Below, one piece after another: positions 16,658 to 25,652 of a DNA stretch of 64,000 nt. The stretch is from Ruminococcus sp. Its GTDB lineage: Bacteria > Bacillota > Clostridia > Oscillospirales > Ruminococcaceae. The stretch is from the NCBI GenBank assembly GCA_021199305.1, contig JAJQIH010000025.1:59112-123111 (forward strand). The letters run 5' to 3'. Under the pieces are notes generated by a model. It did not search any database, had not been told where the DNA came from, and was given only the letters and a program-made list of their open reading frames with translations. The position numbers and the translations under genes were made by a program. Each line of letters begins with the position of its first letter. Positions within the stretch are counted from its first letter, which is position 1.

Positions 16658-18013
16658 TTACTTTATTCCCTTGGCATAAGCGTTAATTATACCAACGTCG
16701 GCGGTTGATACCTTTTCGTCATAATTCATATCGGCGACTTCAAACTGCTCGCTTGATAAGAGCTTTACTCCCTTAGCGTGGGAATTTGCAAGGCCAACAT
16801 CAGCGGTAGTTATCTTACCGTCAAAATTAACATCGCCCATAAGCTTACCATAAGATTCTGTTGTAGGCTCCTCTGTGACGTCAGTTGAAGGCTCGTCCGA
16901 CTCCCCTGTCTGTTCGTCGGTAGTGATTTCGGTTGAAGGCTCGTCAGTTGAAGAAGCCTCGGTTATATCCTTGCTTAAGCCTGTTACTGAAAAGCTGACA
17001 GTAAGAGCTTCTTCGGCGTAAATATCCAAAAGCCTTATAGCTGAATCGCCTTTGGAGGCACCGTACTCGCTATAAATCTCAATTCGCAGATTTCCGTTTT
17101 TCTCAAAATCACCGTAGAGAATTTTGTCAGCATCAAAGGAAACCTCAACACCGTCAACTGTAATGCTTACAAGCTTTACATCTATATCAGGATAATTTTC
17201 ATAAGCGTCGACCAGATCAACGCAAAATACTGTCACTCCGTCAATCGGGTACTGCTTGCCGTTTGAGGCGTTGGTTCCGTCATAGACAAGCGTATAAACT
17301 CCGTCTTCTGTAATTTCAATACTGACAGGGTCGTCAGCACAGGAAGGAGTGTTATCTGCATCTGAAAAAACCAAATTTGCTATTATTGAAGCGTTCACAC
17401 TTTCGGTTGTGGTTTCACTCGAAGCGGCAGTAGATGATTCGGCGGTTGTTTCCTGCGTAGCTGTAGTTGAATCCTCTTCGGTAGCAGTAGATTGAGTTTC
17501 AGTCTGTGAGCTTTCTTCAACCTCAAGCTTAATTGAGGAGCCGCCTGTAATTGTTGCCGTACTCAAGCCGTCAAGGCTCTCGCCAGTATAAAGAACGTCC
17601 GCTTTACCAGAAGCCGCCCAGATATTGCCAATGCTATTATATGTAGTGCTTGCAGATTGCAAAGCTGCATTAACTTCAAAGAGATAGGTTTTGTTAACAA
17701 GAATTGTAGTAACCGTCAGTAGAGCGGATGTAGCGTCCAGCGAGCCTAAATTATTAAGCGCATCGGCATTTATATTATCAATAGTAACTGAGTAATCACC
17801 GTTGCCCGAAACATCAACGCTTGCGTTAAAATCCTTGTAGCTGGAGCTTTGGGCGGAAAACGCAACGGTAGCTGTAGCGCCGTTTGTAACTGTAAAATTA
17901 TAGGTTATGGAATTTATCGTTTCACTCTCCGCACTTGAAAAAACAGGCAGACAGAAAGCTAAGTTCAGAACCAGCAGGCAAACTGTTAACAGGCTTAAAA
18001 TCTGAGTTTTCAT
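16658..18013 (-). CDS. Secreted dockerin-bearing protein with two beta-rich domains
   Basis: A 451-residue secreted protein. A signal peptide (1-29) precedes a beta-rich domain (about 30-160), a Ser/Thr/Glu linker (about 165-205), a second beta-rich domain (about 210-355), another Thr/Glu/Pro linker and a C-terminal dockerin (about 393-451). The dockerin has two Ca2+ loops, DVNFDGKITTAD and DMNYDEKVSTAD, each followed by VG(L/I) and an Asn-x-(H/Y)AKG helix. A dockerin docks to a cohesin of a cellulosome-like scaffold. The beta domains may bind carbohydrate, but I recognise no catalytic residues. ATG 18013 is chosen because AAAGGA is 8 bases upstream; the frame opens at 18037. Confidence 0.85.
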   Translation of the reverse strand: MKTQILSLLTVCLLVLNLAFCLPVFSSAESETINSITYNFTVTNGATATVAFSAQSSSYKDFNASVDVSGNGDYSVTIDNINADALNNLGSLDATSALLTVTTILVNKTYLFEVNAALQSASTTYNSIGNIWAASGKADVLYTGESLDGLSTATITGGSSIKLEVEESSQTETQSTATEEDSTTATQETTAESSTAASSETTTESVNASIIANLVFSDADNTPSCADDPVSIEITEDGVYTLVYDGTNASNGKQYPIDGVTVFCVDLVDAYENYPDIDVKLVSITVDGVEVSFDADKILYGDFEKNGNLRIEIYSEYGASKGDSAIRLLDIYAEEALTVSFSVTGLSKDITEASSTDEPSTEITTDEQTGESDEPSTDVTEEPTTESYGKLMGDVNFDGKITTADVGLANSHAKGVKLLSSEQFEVADMNYDEKVSTADVGIINAYAKGIK

Positions 18014-18052
18014 AGGAGGGGTCCTTTCGAATAACATAGATATTGGCGTAGT

Positions 18053-18643
18053 TTATTTTTCAGTCACGCCATATCTTTCACACAATAATTGCTGAAAACG
18101 CTCAGCGGGATAGATATACTCCATTTTGCCGTTGATTTTTTGTCTGAGCAGATATTCACAGTTGATGTATTTATTCAAATCGATTGAATGTAAAATACCG
18201 TCACTGATATAATCTGCTAATCTATAGCCGTCAAGCAAAAAATTTGACTGGAAACTATTAAGTGATGATATAATACTTTTATCTATCAAACGTGAAAAGC
18301 AAGCCGTTGGATAATCTTTGAAAAAGCGTTCCAGTAGTTTTTTCATCTTGTTATTATTTTCATAAAGATTGAACAAATAATGAGCTATATATTCAGGAAT
18401 ATTTTCCTTATCCTCCGTCTTGATATCAATTAAAACAAGTGTAAGCTTACTTGCAAAATTAACAACCTGCAAGCATTGCATATTATTAAAGTAAAATAAC
18501 TTTCCGCCCCACTCCAAGAGCGGATCGCCGCTTTCTCGCTCCAAAACAGCACCAGCCATTGCTCCAACGAATTGATCAGAAAAGTCCTGCGGCATTTTAA
18601 ATTCGTATTGATCAAATGTTTCCTTTGTTACATATATAATCAT
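18053..18643 (-). CDS. DUF6933-like protein, function unknown
   Basis: A 196-residue soluble protein. Its start MIIYVTKETFDQY and the LLEWGGKLFYFNNMQCLQVVNF segment resemble the MII-T-K ... W ... N pattern of DUF6933 proteins; this is recall, not a search. The C-terminal half is helical with no motif. AAGGAG precedes the ATG. It sits 32 bases after the peptidase gene and 39 bases before the dockerin gene, so the three may share one transcript. Confidence 0.6.
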   Translation of the reverse strand: MIIYVTKETFDQYEFKMPQDFSDQFVGAMAGAVLERESGDPLLEWGGKLFYFNNMQCLQVVNFASKLTLVLIDIKTEDKENIPEYIAHYLFNLYENNNKMKKLLERFFKDYPTACFSRLIDKSIISSLNSFQSNFLLDGYRLADYISDGILHSIDLNKYINCEYLLRQKINGKMEYIYPAERFQQLLCERYGVTEK

Positions 18644-18675
18644 TTGGGTTCTCCTTTGAAGAGTGTATATGTCAC

Positions 18676-20982
18676 TTAATTTAACACAATCAATGCTTTA
18701 GGTTCTTTTACAACCATTCCCATTGATTTTGAAAGAACCGAAGCAGACACTCTACGCAACGAACGACCACCATTTCCGTAATAGGGATCTGCGTAGTAAA
18801 AATACAAGACATTATCGATGTATTCATAACCGCATATAACCACAAAATGCGTTCCAGAATTATAGTGCGTTACTATTGACGAAGTATATTGTACAACTAC
18901 AATTGCCCGGTGTCCGTTATCTATTTGCTTTTTAAGCGTAGAGGTAGAATTGCTTGAATAAATATTTTTAGCTGTATATTTTCCACCAGAATACATCTTA
19001 ACCAAGCTTAAAAGCTTTGGCGCAGTCATTCCACCACCGCCTCTGAGACTTCCTTGATCGTTTAAGCTGTTTTTCTCGCTAAACAATATAAGCGAGTCCT
19101 TACTCCAGCTTTGATTTTTCTCGCTGTTTACTAAAATTGCTACCGCTGTCGGTCCGCAAGCAGAATATCCAGCTATACTTCCGCCATACTGTCCGATTGC
19201 ACCTGTAGGTAAAATCTTAGCATTGCTTCTCTTTGAGACATTGCTTGATTTTATCAGAACCTCTGTTGACATATAATCAATAACTATATACCCATTGTAT
19301 CTGTAATCAACGTGTCCTGTGTACCAAGAACCGCCAGAGACGGTGGATTTATAAGCGTAGCTTGTCGTGTATACACTGGATGAAGATTTAATATAATACA
19401 AACTGTATTTGTAATCAGGAACGGCTGTTTTAGAGATTAATGTGCCATAATAGGTTTTTGAATTAACGGTTCTATACGCCTTTACCGCAAAATAATATGT
19501 TCTTCCTCCGTCCAAGCCAGTCTTTGTGAAGGATGTGCCGGTTGTACTCTTTAAACTGACCCAATCACCATTCTTGCTTGTTTTATAATAAATCTTGTAG
19601 CCTGTGGCCCCAGTTACTTTGCTCCACTTAATGGTTACCTTTTCTTCACCTGCAGTTACTGTGAAACTGACTTTACCAGGCTTTGTAGTTGTAATTATAG
19701 TATCGCTCGCCGTTCCCCAGTAAGTCTGACCATATGCTTTTTGATACGCCTTGACTTTAAACTTATAGGTAGTTCCAGACTTTAATCCGCTAATACGATA
19801 ATTAAACGTACTGTTGCCTGAAATGGTTTTAATTGTTTTCCATCCGCTGCTTGTCCATTGATAAATTCTATAGCCGCTTGCGCCAGAAACTTTATTCCAG
19901 TTTATTCTTACAGCATCTGTGGAATATGTAAAGTTGGTTTTAGCTTTAACCGTAGGGACGACAAATGTTTTTGTCTTGGTAGTTATTGTATCGGAAGCAG
20001 TTCCCCAATAGGTTGTTCCGTTGTATTTGATATATGCTTTAACCTTGAATTTATAGGTGGTTCCCGGAACCAAATTCTCTACACGGTAGTTAAACGTGCT
20101 GTTACCTGAGATGGTTTTTATAGTCTTCCAGCCACTGCTTGTCCATTGATAGATTCTATAGCCGCTGGCACCATAAACTTTGTCCCAGAAAATTCTTACA
20201 GCGTCATAAGTTTTATTGTAATTTGTGCTTGCTGTTACTTTATCGAAATCATCCAATAATATATATATATTATTTTCAGCATAACTCAGTCCTGCGGAAT
20301 TCTTATAGCAATAAATAATCAAGTCTTCATTGCACGAGGAAAACACGCCTGTTCCGAGTTCAGTAACGCTAGCTGGAATTTCTATGCTCTTTAAGCTTTC
20401 ACACATTGCAAAAGCTCTGCTTCCTATATAAATTACTGAATCTGGAATATTTATGCTTTCAAGACTTGTACAATAAGAAAACGCATCGTTTTCAATACTG
20501 ACTACAGAGTCAGGTACTAAAATACTTGTCAGACTTGTGCATTCCTGAAAAGCGCTTTGACTAATAGTTGTGACAGAATCAGAAATTGTTGCGCTTTTCA
20601 GATCTGAACACCGATAAAAAGCATAAGTTCCAATGTTTGTAACCGAATCAGGGATAATAACGCTTTCCAACCCACTACATCTTGAAAATGCAGATTTACC
20701 AATACTTGTAATTGAATCAGGAATATCTACGCCAGTGATGCTTGTCTGGTTATAGAAAGCCTCTTTACCTATACTCGTTACAACATACCCGTCAATCTCG
20801 CTTGGTATATCAAGTTCAGTTTCTTCTCCAACGTATCCTGTGATCTGCAATGTGCCGTCATCAAGTACCTCATATTCATAATCGCTTACAGTCTGGGCGC
20901 TGGCAGCGATTGTTGGCAGGCATACAGTTAAACTCAAAACTGAAACAAACGCAACAAGAAACGATAAAATTCGCTTTTTCAT
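18676..20982 (-). CDS. Secreted BspA-type LRR / Fn3 / C39-like cysteine peptidase
   Basis: A 768-residue secreted multidomain protein. Order: signal peptide (1-29), BspA-type leucine-rich repeats of about 23 residues (about 60-225; units like SITSIGKSAFSRCSGLESV), three fibronectin type III domains (about 240-520), an SH3-like stretch (about 525-600) and a C-terminal papain-like C39_2 domain. The likely catalytic triad is Cys609 (ACGPTAVA), His712 (GTHFVVICGY) and Asp732 (YYADPYYG). No dockerin or sortase motif is seen. LRRs of this type usually mediate binding to hosts, cells or proteins; the peptidase target is unknown. It has its own consensus promoter. Confidence 0.88.
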   Translation of the reverse strand: MKKRILSFLVAFVSVLSLTVCLPTIAASAQTVSDYEYEVLDDGTLQITGYVGEETELDIPSEIDGYVVTSIGKEAFYNQTSITGVDIPDSITSIGKSAFSRCSGLESVIIPDSVTNIGTYAFYRCSDLKSATISDSVTTISQSAFQECTSLTSILVPDSVVSIENDAFSYCTSLESINIPDSVIYIGSRAFAMCESLKSIEIPASVTELGTGVFSSCNEDLIIYCYKNSAGLSYAENNIYILLDDFDKVTASTNYNKTYDAVRIFWDKVYGASGYRIYQWTSSGWKTIKTISGNSTFNYRVENLVPGTTYKFKVKAYIKYNGTTYWGTASDTITTKTKTFVVPTVKAKTNFTYSTDAVRINWNKVSGASGYRIYQWTSSGWKTIKTISGNSTFNYRISGLKSGTTYKFKVKAYQKAYGQTYWGTASDTIITTTKPGKVSFTVTAGEEKVTIKWSKVTGATGYKIYYKTSKNGDWVSLKSTTGTSFTKTGLDGGRTYYFAVKAYRTVNSKTYYGTLISKTAVPDYKYSLYYIKSSSSVYTTSYAYKSTVSGGSWYTGHVDYRYNGYIVIDYMSTEVLIKSSNVSKRSNAKILPTGAIGQYGGSIAGYSACGPTAVAILVNSEKNQSWSKDSLILFSEKNSLNDQGSLRGGGGMTAPKLLSLVKMYSGGKYTAKNIYSSNSTSTLKKQIDNGHRAIVVVQYTSSIVTHYNSGTHFVVICGYEYIDNVLYFYYADPYYGNGGRSLRRVSASVLSKSMGMVVKEPKALIVLN
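19795..19884 (-). repeat. Duplicated Fn3 segment, copy 2
   Basis: Ninety bases nearly identical to 20083-20172, offset by 288 bases (96 codons, in frame). Both encode a Fn3 stretch around GASGYRIYQWTSSGWKTIK. Recent internal duplication of one Fn3 domain. Confidence 0.85.
20083..20172 (-). repeat. Duplicated Fn3 segment, copy 1
   Basis: Counterpart of 19795-19884 within the first Fn3 domain of the same gene. The 288-base period equals one Fn3 unit, so recombination between copies could add or remove a domain. Confidence 0.85.
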
Positions 20983-21012
20983 AAAAATCTGCTCCTATAA
21001 AAGTATATATTC

Positions 21013-21041
21013 ATTATATATCATACATTCTGTCTTGTCAA
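21013..21041 (-). promoter_or_regulatory. Promoter of the LRR-Fn3-peptidase gene
   Basis: Read leftwards, TTGACA (21041-21036), 17 bases, TATAAT (21018-21013): full consensus, 31 bases before the ATG. Confidence 0.8.
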
Positions 21042-21137
21042 TTAACATATTGAACAAATATGAGAACTGATTTTTGTGCAGGTTGAAGGGTGGTGGGTGG
21101 TTTTGGTAAGAAAAATGTAATTTTTGGTAAAGACGCA

Positions 21138-21172
21138 AAGCCGCCCCACTGCGATTTGCAATGGAGCGGCTT
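21138..21172 (-). terminator. Terminator after cysK
   Basis: AAGCCGCCCCA and a complementary arm ending CGGCTT enclose a short loop (35 bases in all); the T-run on the minus side is interrupted (TTTGCGTCTTT). 28 bases past the cysK stop. Confidence 0.7.
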
Positions 21173-21199
21173 GGGGGTAATGTCTATTAAAGATGGGTC

Positions 21200-22129
21200 T
21201 TAATCGGAAAACATCGGGGTTGAAAGGTAACGCTCGCCTGTATCAGGCAAAAGTGCTACGATAAATTTTCCCTTATTCTCTGGGCGCTTTGCAAGCTCGG
21301 TTGCAGCGTAAACTGCTGCACCTGAAGAAATTCCTACCAAGAGTCCTTCCTTTCTCGCAAGCGTTCTGCCTGTTTTAAATGCGTCGTCGTTTTCGACAGC
21401 AATAATCTCGTCGTAAATATCAGTATTAAGAGTATCAGGAACAAAGCCTGCACCGATACCCTGAATTTTGTGCGGTCCTGCTGTTCCCTTTGAAAGAACT
21501 GGCGAACCGGCAGGCTCTACAGCAACAATTTTTACGTTCGGATTTTTGCTCTTTAAATATTCGCCAACACCCGAAACTGTGCCACCAGTTCCAACACCGG
21601 CTACAAAAATATCAACCTTTCCGTCGGTATCCTCCCAGATTTCAGGACCAGTAGTTGCAAGATGAGTTGCAGGATTTGCAGGGTTTGTAAATTGGCTTGG
21701 AATAAAGCTGCTTGGAATTTCCTCTGCCAGTTCATTAGCCTTTTCTATTGCTCCCTTCATACCCTTTGCGCCGTCTGTAAGAACAATTTCTGCGCCATAA
21801 GCCTTCAAAAGATTTCTTCTCTCAACGCTCATAGTTTCAGGCATAGTTAAAATAATTCTGTATCCACGAGCGGCAGCAACAGAAGCCAAACCAATTCCAG
21901 TATTTCCGCTTGTCGGCTCAACTATCACCGAGCCTTCCTTCAGCAAGCCCTTTTGCTCTGCATCGTCAATCATTGCCTTGGCGATTCTATCCTTTACGCT
22001 TCCAGCAGGATTAAAATATTCAAGCTTTCCGTAAATATCAGCTTCAAGTCCGTTTAGCTCGTCATAATTTTTGAGCTTCAGAATCGGCGTTGAGCCGATC
22101 AGGTCAGTAAGTGTTTCATAAACTTTCAT
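21200..22129 (-). CDS. cysK: Cysteine synthase (O-acetylserine sulfhydrylase)
   Basis: A 309-residue PLP enzyme making cysteine from O-acetylserine and sulfide. The PLP Lys lies in [14 protein letters not shown], the substrate loop is [11 protein letters not shown], and the phosphate-binding glycines are [12 protein letters not shown]. Length matches CysK rather than the longer cystathionine beta-synthase. AAGGAG precedes the ATG. Monocistronic, with a consensus promoter overlapped by a long palindrome, so likely controlled by cysteine or sulfur status. Confidence 0.96.
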   Translation of the reverse strand: MKVYETLTDLIGSTPILKLKNYDELNGLEADIYGKLEYFNPAGSVKDRIAKAMIDDAEQKGLLKEGSVIVEPTSGNTGIGLASVAAARGYRIILTMPETMSVERRNLLKAYGAEIVLTDGAKGMKGAIEKANELAEEIPSSFIPSQFTNPANPATHLATTGPEIWEDTDGKVDIFVAGVGTGGTVSGVGEYLKSKNPNVKIVAVEPAGSPVLSKGTAGPHKIQGIGAGFVPDTLNTDIYDEIIAVENDDAFKTGRTLARKEGLLVGISSGAAVYAATELAKRPENKGKFIVALLPDTGERYLSTPMFSD

Positions 22130-22255
22130 TGTAAATTTCTCCTTTTGATTATTTATTTTTATGATTTCCAGAATTTTATCTTTTCTAAAATCAGTTTTAA
22201 CATCGAAAATAGGATTTGGGAGTTCTTATAATTTTCATAGCAACCACGCTTTCTT

Positions 22256-22288
22256 TACTATTACCTATATGTTTTCTAGGTATTAGTA
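22256..22288 (-). promoter_or_regulatory. Operator candidate over the cysK promoter
   Basis: A 33-base inverted repeat: TACTATTACCTA (22256-22267) and TAGGTATTAGTA (22277-22288) match at 11 of 12 positions when inverted, with a 9-base spacer. It covers the -10 box and start site. The size and position suit a dimeric repressor such as an Rrf2-family CymR/IscR protein; the regulator's identity is inferred. Confidence 0.6.
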
Positions 22289-22313
22289 TAGCACGATTGT
22301 TGACTGTTGTCAA
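22285..22313 (-). promoter_or_regulatory. Promoter of cysK
   Basis: Read leftwards, TTGACA (22313-22308), 17 bases, TATACT (22290-22285). About 150 bases of leader precede cysK. Confidence 0.75.
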
Positions 22314-22370
22314 GGGGGATGTGGAAAAATTTTGTGATGTTGAGGAAAATATTTGCACACAAGCAATAAA

Positions 22371-22392
22371 CGGCAGGCAAAATTGCCTGCCG
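22371..22392. terminator. Terminator after the transglutaminase-like gene
   Basis: CGGCAGGCAA (22371-22380) and TTGCCTGCCG (22383-22392) are perfect complements with almost no loop, so the inner pairs must open. T-rich flanks on both strands are weak (CTTTTG on plus, TTTATTG on minus). Confidence 0.65.
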
Positions 22393-22419
22393 CTTTTGTA
22401 CGGTTAACCGAAAGTAAAT

Positions 22420-24216
22420 TTATCTTATCCCTTTGGCATAAGCGTTAATTATTCCGACGTCGGCTGTCGTTACTTTGCCGTCGTCATTCATATCTGCTGC
22501 TACAAACTGGATATCGTTTAGCTGCTTTACCCCCTTTGCGTGGCTATTAGCTAGACCGACATCTGCTGTGGTTACCTTACCGTCGCCGTTCAGGTCACCA
22601 ACAGTTGATAGCATAACATCAATCAAGACATAATTTATTTCGTTGTCTATTGCGTATTGCTCAGCATATGAACCAGAATAACAATATATAGTCAAATCAT
22701 CGCACTTGTTAAATGCACCATCTCCAATTGATGTAACTGTTTCTGGAATTATTATACTTGTCAGTAGATCGCAATAGTAAAAAGCATAATTTCCTATACT
22801 AACGACTGAATCCGGTATAGTTATACTGGTTAAACTACCGCAACTACGGAATGCATAATCCCCAATACTTGTCAATCCTTCTGATAGCGCAACCGATTTC
22901 AAGCTTTCACAATTACCAAATGCACCTTCGCCAATTTCTGTAACGGACTCAGGTATATTCACAGTAGTTAAATTCATATTGTAATAGAATGAATATTCGT
23001 AAATTGTTTCTACTGTTGATGGAACTGTTATTTCACTGCTATATTGTGCAAAATAAATAACGGTTTTGTCTTTGTTATACAAAATATTATTCTCCACTGT
23101 GTATTTTTCATTCTCGCTGTCGCAGCTCAGGTCAGAAAGAGCATTGCAATTTGTAAAAGCAAACTCTTCTATTCGTCTTACACTTGCAGGAATATTTAAA
23201 GTTGTCAGTGAAGAGCAAGAATTAAAAGCAGAATATCCTATATAAGTAACCGTATCCGGAATGGTAACTTTTGTTATGTAACTGTTTGAACTCACAAAGT
23301 AATCTCCAATAGAAACCACGGTTTTTCCATCTATTTCAGAGGGAATTTCCAATTCAAACAAATCAGATTCATTACCATCGTATTGATAAACTTCTACGCC
23401 GCCTGTGGTATTCTTGGTAGAAAAGAGTGAAGTTCTGATTGTTACAGTATACGAGCGCGGAGCAACTTCATCATATCCGGCTTCCAGCTCATAATATACG
23501 CCATTTAACTCCGCCATAGCATTTCTATGACCGCTTCCAGCTCCAGGATCACGGTTTCCATTTCTGATCCAGGCTGTTATACCTAGCTTTTCACACGTTT
23601 TTATGATTAAACTGGTGCTTGCCCAGCAATCACCGCCGCCATATATAAGCATTCCTTTTGCACTGGAGTAAGAGGCGTCATAATCATATAAAGCCGGGAA
23701 TCGACATATCTGCTCCATTATTTCGTAATCCGTCATATCAGATGAAATGTTTTCGTCTATGTAATTTTCTATAGTCTGATCCACATATACATCTGAATAA
23801 TCTTCTACAGTAACAGAAATGTAATAAGAAGAATTGTTTGTCGTAACTTTAACTATAGATTCACCTGTAGTCAACTCTTCATAAGTGTCAGCATCTTCAA
23901 TATAAGCAGTAGTATAAAAAAATCCACTGACATACCAAGTTACATAAGCAGGTTTAATCAAGCCGCTTGATGAAACAGTTACAGAATCTCCAGAAACCAC
24001 CTTGTAAGAAACAGCATCACTATCAGAAATCTGATAATTCTGAGCATAGCTATCAGGAATCGACAGGACGTCCTCATAGGATGGCGTCATTCCATAAATT
24101 GTCGTTGAATAGGCAATGTCATAAGCTTCTGCACTAACTGCCACCGTTGGCAGGCAGACAGTAAGCCCTGCTACCATTGCAAGTGTGGTTAATAAACTCA
24201 ACAATCTCTTTTTCAT
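22420..24216 (-). CDS. Secreted transglutaminase-like / BspA-type LRR / dockerin protein
   Basis: A 598-residue secreted protein. A signal peptide (1-30), a beta-rich region (about 35-140), a transglutaminase-like papain-fold domain (about 145-250), BspA-type LRRs (about 295-510) and a dockerin (about 539-598) follow in order. Putative catalytic residues are Cys197 (GGGDCWAST), His230 (GSGHRNAMAEL) and Asp249 or Glu245. The dockerin loops are DLNGDGKVTTAD and DMNDDGKVTTAD, each followed by VG, nearly the same as in the dockerin protein at 16658-18013, so both probably dock to the same cohesin. AGGAGG precedes the ATG. Enzyme activity (cross-linking or peptidase) is unproven. Confidence 0.87.
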   Translation of the reverse strand: MKKRLLSLLTTLAMVAGLTVCLPTVAVSAEAYDIAYSTTIYGMTPSYEDVLSIPDSYAQNYQISDSDAVSYKVVSGDSVTVSSSGLIKPAYVTWYVSGFFYTTAYIEDADTYEELTTGESIVKVTTNNSSYYISVTVEDYSDVYVDQTIENYIDENISSDMTDYEIMEQICRFPALYDYDASYSSAKGMLIYGGGDCWASTSLIIKTCEKLGITAWIRNGNRDPGAGSGHRNAMAELNGVYYELEAGYDEVAPRSYTVTIRTSLFSTKNTTGGVEVYQYDGNESDLFELEIPSEIDGKTVVSIGDYFVSSNSYITKVTIPDTVTYIGYSAFNSCSSLTTLNIPASVRRIEEFAFTNCNALSDLSCDSENEKYTVENNILYNKDKTVIYFAQYSSEITVPSTVETIYEYSFYYNMNLTTVNIPESVTEIGEGAFGNCESLKSVALSEGLTSIGDYAFRSCGSLTSITIPDSVVSIGNYAFYYCDLLTSIIIPETVTSIGDGAFNKCDDLTIYCYSGSYAEQYAIDNEINYVLIDVMLSTVGDLNGDGKVTTADVGLANSHAKGVKQLNDIQFVAADMNDDGKVTTADVGIINAYAKGIR

Positions 24217-24568
24217 AAAAATTCCTCCTTGGTTAATTTTAAATCAATACCTGACTTGTCCAGACTTTCGCCTTTACATATAGTATACTTTGCATTTTTT
24301 GTATCTGGCATTTTCCTGACAAAACGCACAAAAAGCTGACAAATGACAGAATTTGCTGCATTGACAGACAAGCTGTAAGACCAAGCCATAGTAAGAACCG
24401 GCAGCATTGATATGATTTGCTTTTTATAAAAATCATCTCTGATAGATTTCGTTAATTTAATTATACCACTTTTCATATTTTGATTTCAATGTCTGAACGA
24501 CAAACTTTTTGTAATAATTGGTAAATTATCAGGGTAGTGATGGGATTTTACTATTTTGTGCTTGCCAG
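24217..24568. other. Gap of about 350 bases, mostly non-coding
   Basis: It holds the ribosome site of the transglutaminase-like gene and a leftward TATACT (24287-24282) without a good -35, perhaps its promoter. An 87-codon frame (24213-24476) has no ribosome site and is not convincing. A TTGTAATAATTGGTAA motif (24510-24525) resembles copies elsewhere. No hairpin terminator is evident for the gene ending at 24569. Confidence 0.4.
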
Positions 24569-25537
24569 CTACTTCATTGCATTGTACCACATTGAGAAGT
24601 TAGCATCAGATTTAGCCTGTCGAGCTTTACTCTCAGCTCTTCTGGCGCGTCCCTGAGCTGAAGCCACCTCAGAATTTAGTCTGCCAACTTCGTTCTCTAG
24701 CATATCTATTCTCATTTGCGCTTCTCTCAATGCTTCTGCATTTTGAGCTGCTATCTCTTGCATCTGACGATTATGCTCGTCCTGCTCAAAAATGTTGATG
24801 GCATCCATCAGATTGTCAGCTCGGCGGTTATTAACAATGTCGTACAAATGCTCCAGAGAATAAACGTTGCAATAATTGTCCGGAATATCTCCTATCAATT
24901 CAATATTCTGAGAATATATTTGCTTTGACTGATTGTCAAGTGCAGCAATTTCCTGAGAAAGCTGCTCATTATAGTCAGATAATTTAGTGTTCTGCTTTTT
25001 TAATGATATGTGTAAGTAAATAGCATACACAATAGGTAGAGGAAAATACACTATAAATGCTATAGCTTCAAATAAGCTTGCTATTCTAGAGGAAGACGTA
25101 ATGTCAAAACACATACAAATCAAAAACAAAGCGAAAATTGCTAATGCTATTACCGATTTCTCTATTTCTCCTCGTGTCTTGTTTTTCCTTTTACTATTAT
25201 AAAGGCCAAAATAGACAAGACACGAAAGAATAATGCTAATAACTGTAAGTGTTTTCCAGTAAACCACATCAGTGAAAAGCGAAATAATGCCGAAGACGAT
25301 ATACGGCACTAGAAAGCAAACAATTGAGCACGCCAAAACTGCTACGCTTATAGCGATTGCGCTCAAAATAGAGTCTACAAGTGTAAGGCTTTTGTTGCTC
25401 TCGATTGTATTAGCGTTTTGATTGGCTTGATTTTGAAGCTCGTTCTTTTTGATCAGACAATCTTCAATTTGCCTTACAGGCGGCAGTGCATTTTGCAAGT
25501 AACTTAAAATTTTCTCTCGACTGATTTGATTCTCCAT
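24569..25537 (-). CDS. Multi-pass membrane protein with C-terminal coiled coil, unknown
   Basis: A 322-residue protein I do not recognise. A helical N-terminal region (about 1-45) precedes about five membrane segments (about 50-185), a soluble linker and a long alanine/arginine-rich coiled coil (about 255-315) with heptads such as ALREAQMRIDMLENEVGRL. The coiled coil suggests oligomers or scaffold contact on the cytoplasmic side. The ATG at 25537 has AGGAG 9 bases upstream; an upstream TTG in frame touches that site. It follows the repeat protein gene and may be in the same unit. Confidence 0.75.
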   Translation of the reverse strand: MENQISREKILSYLQNALPPVRQIEDCLIKKNELQNQANQNANTIESNKSLTLVDSILSAIAISVAVLACSIVCFLVPYIVFGIISLFTDVVYWKTLTVISIILSCLVYFGLYNSKRKNKTRGEIEKSVIALAIFALFLICMCFDITSSSRIASLFEAIAFIVYFPLPIVYAIYLHISLKKQNTKLSDYNEQLSQEIAALDNQSKQIYSQNIELIGDIPDNYCNVYSLEHLYDIVNNRRADNLMDAINIFEQDEHNRQMQEIAAQNAEALREAQMRIDMLENEVGRLNSEVASAQGRARRAESKARQAKSDANFSMWYNAMK

Positions 25538-25652
25538 AATTGTCAACTCCTAGATGATTTTAATTTTTTATTGATACGACTATTCAGGTCGTTCAATTCC
25601 CTTTTTAAGACCCAAAGCATCTTCAACATAGCTTATCTGTCCGTTAATGTTA

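Noticed and set aside
22140..22260. T-box leader before cysK
   Set aside because: No T-box bulge or terminator-antiterminator pair; the evidence instead favours a repressor palindrome over the promoter.
22216..22407. 63-codon rightward hydrophobic frame between cysK and the dockerin protein gene
   Set aside because: It starts at TTG with no ribosome site and runs through the cysK promoter, operator and a terminator.
22420..24216. Repeated LRR units as a CRISPR or DNA satellite
   Set aside because: The periodic bases follow protein repeats in frame and diverge at third positions.
24213..24476. 87-codon frame overlapping the start of the transglutaminase-like gene
   Set aside because: No ribosome binding site, composition is odd, and it covers the likely promoter region of that gene.
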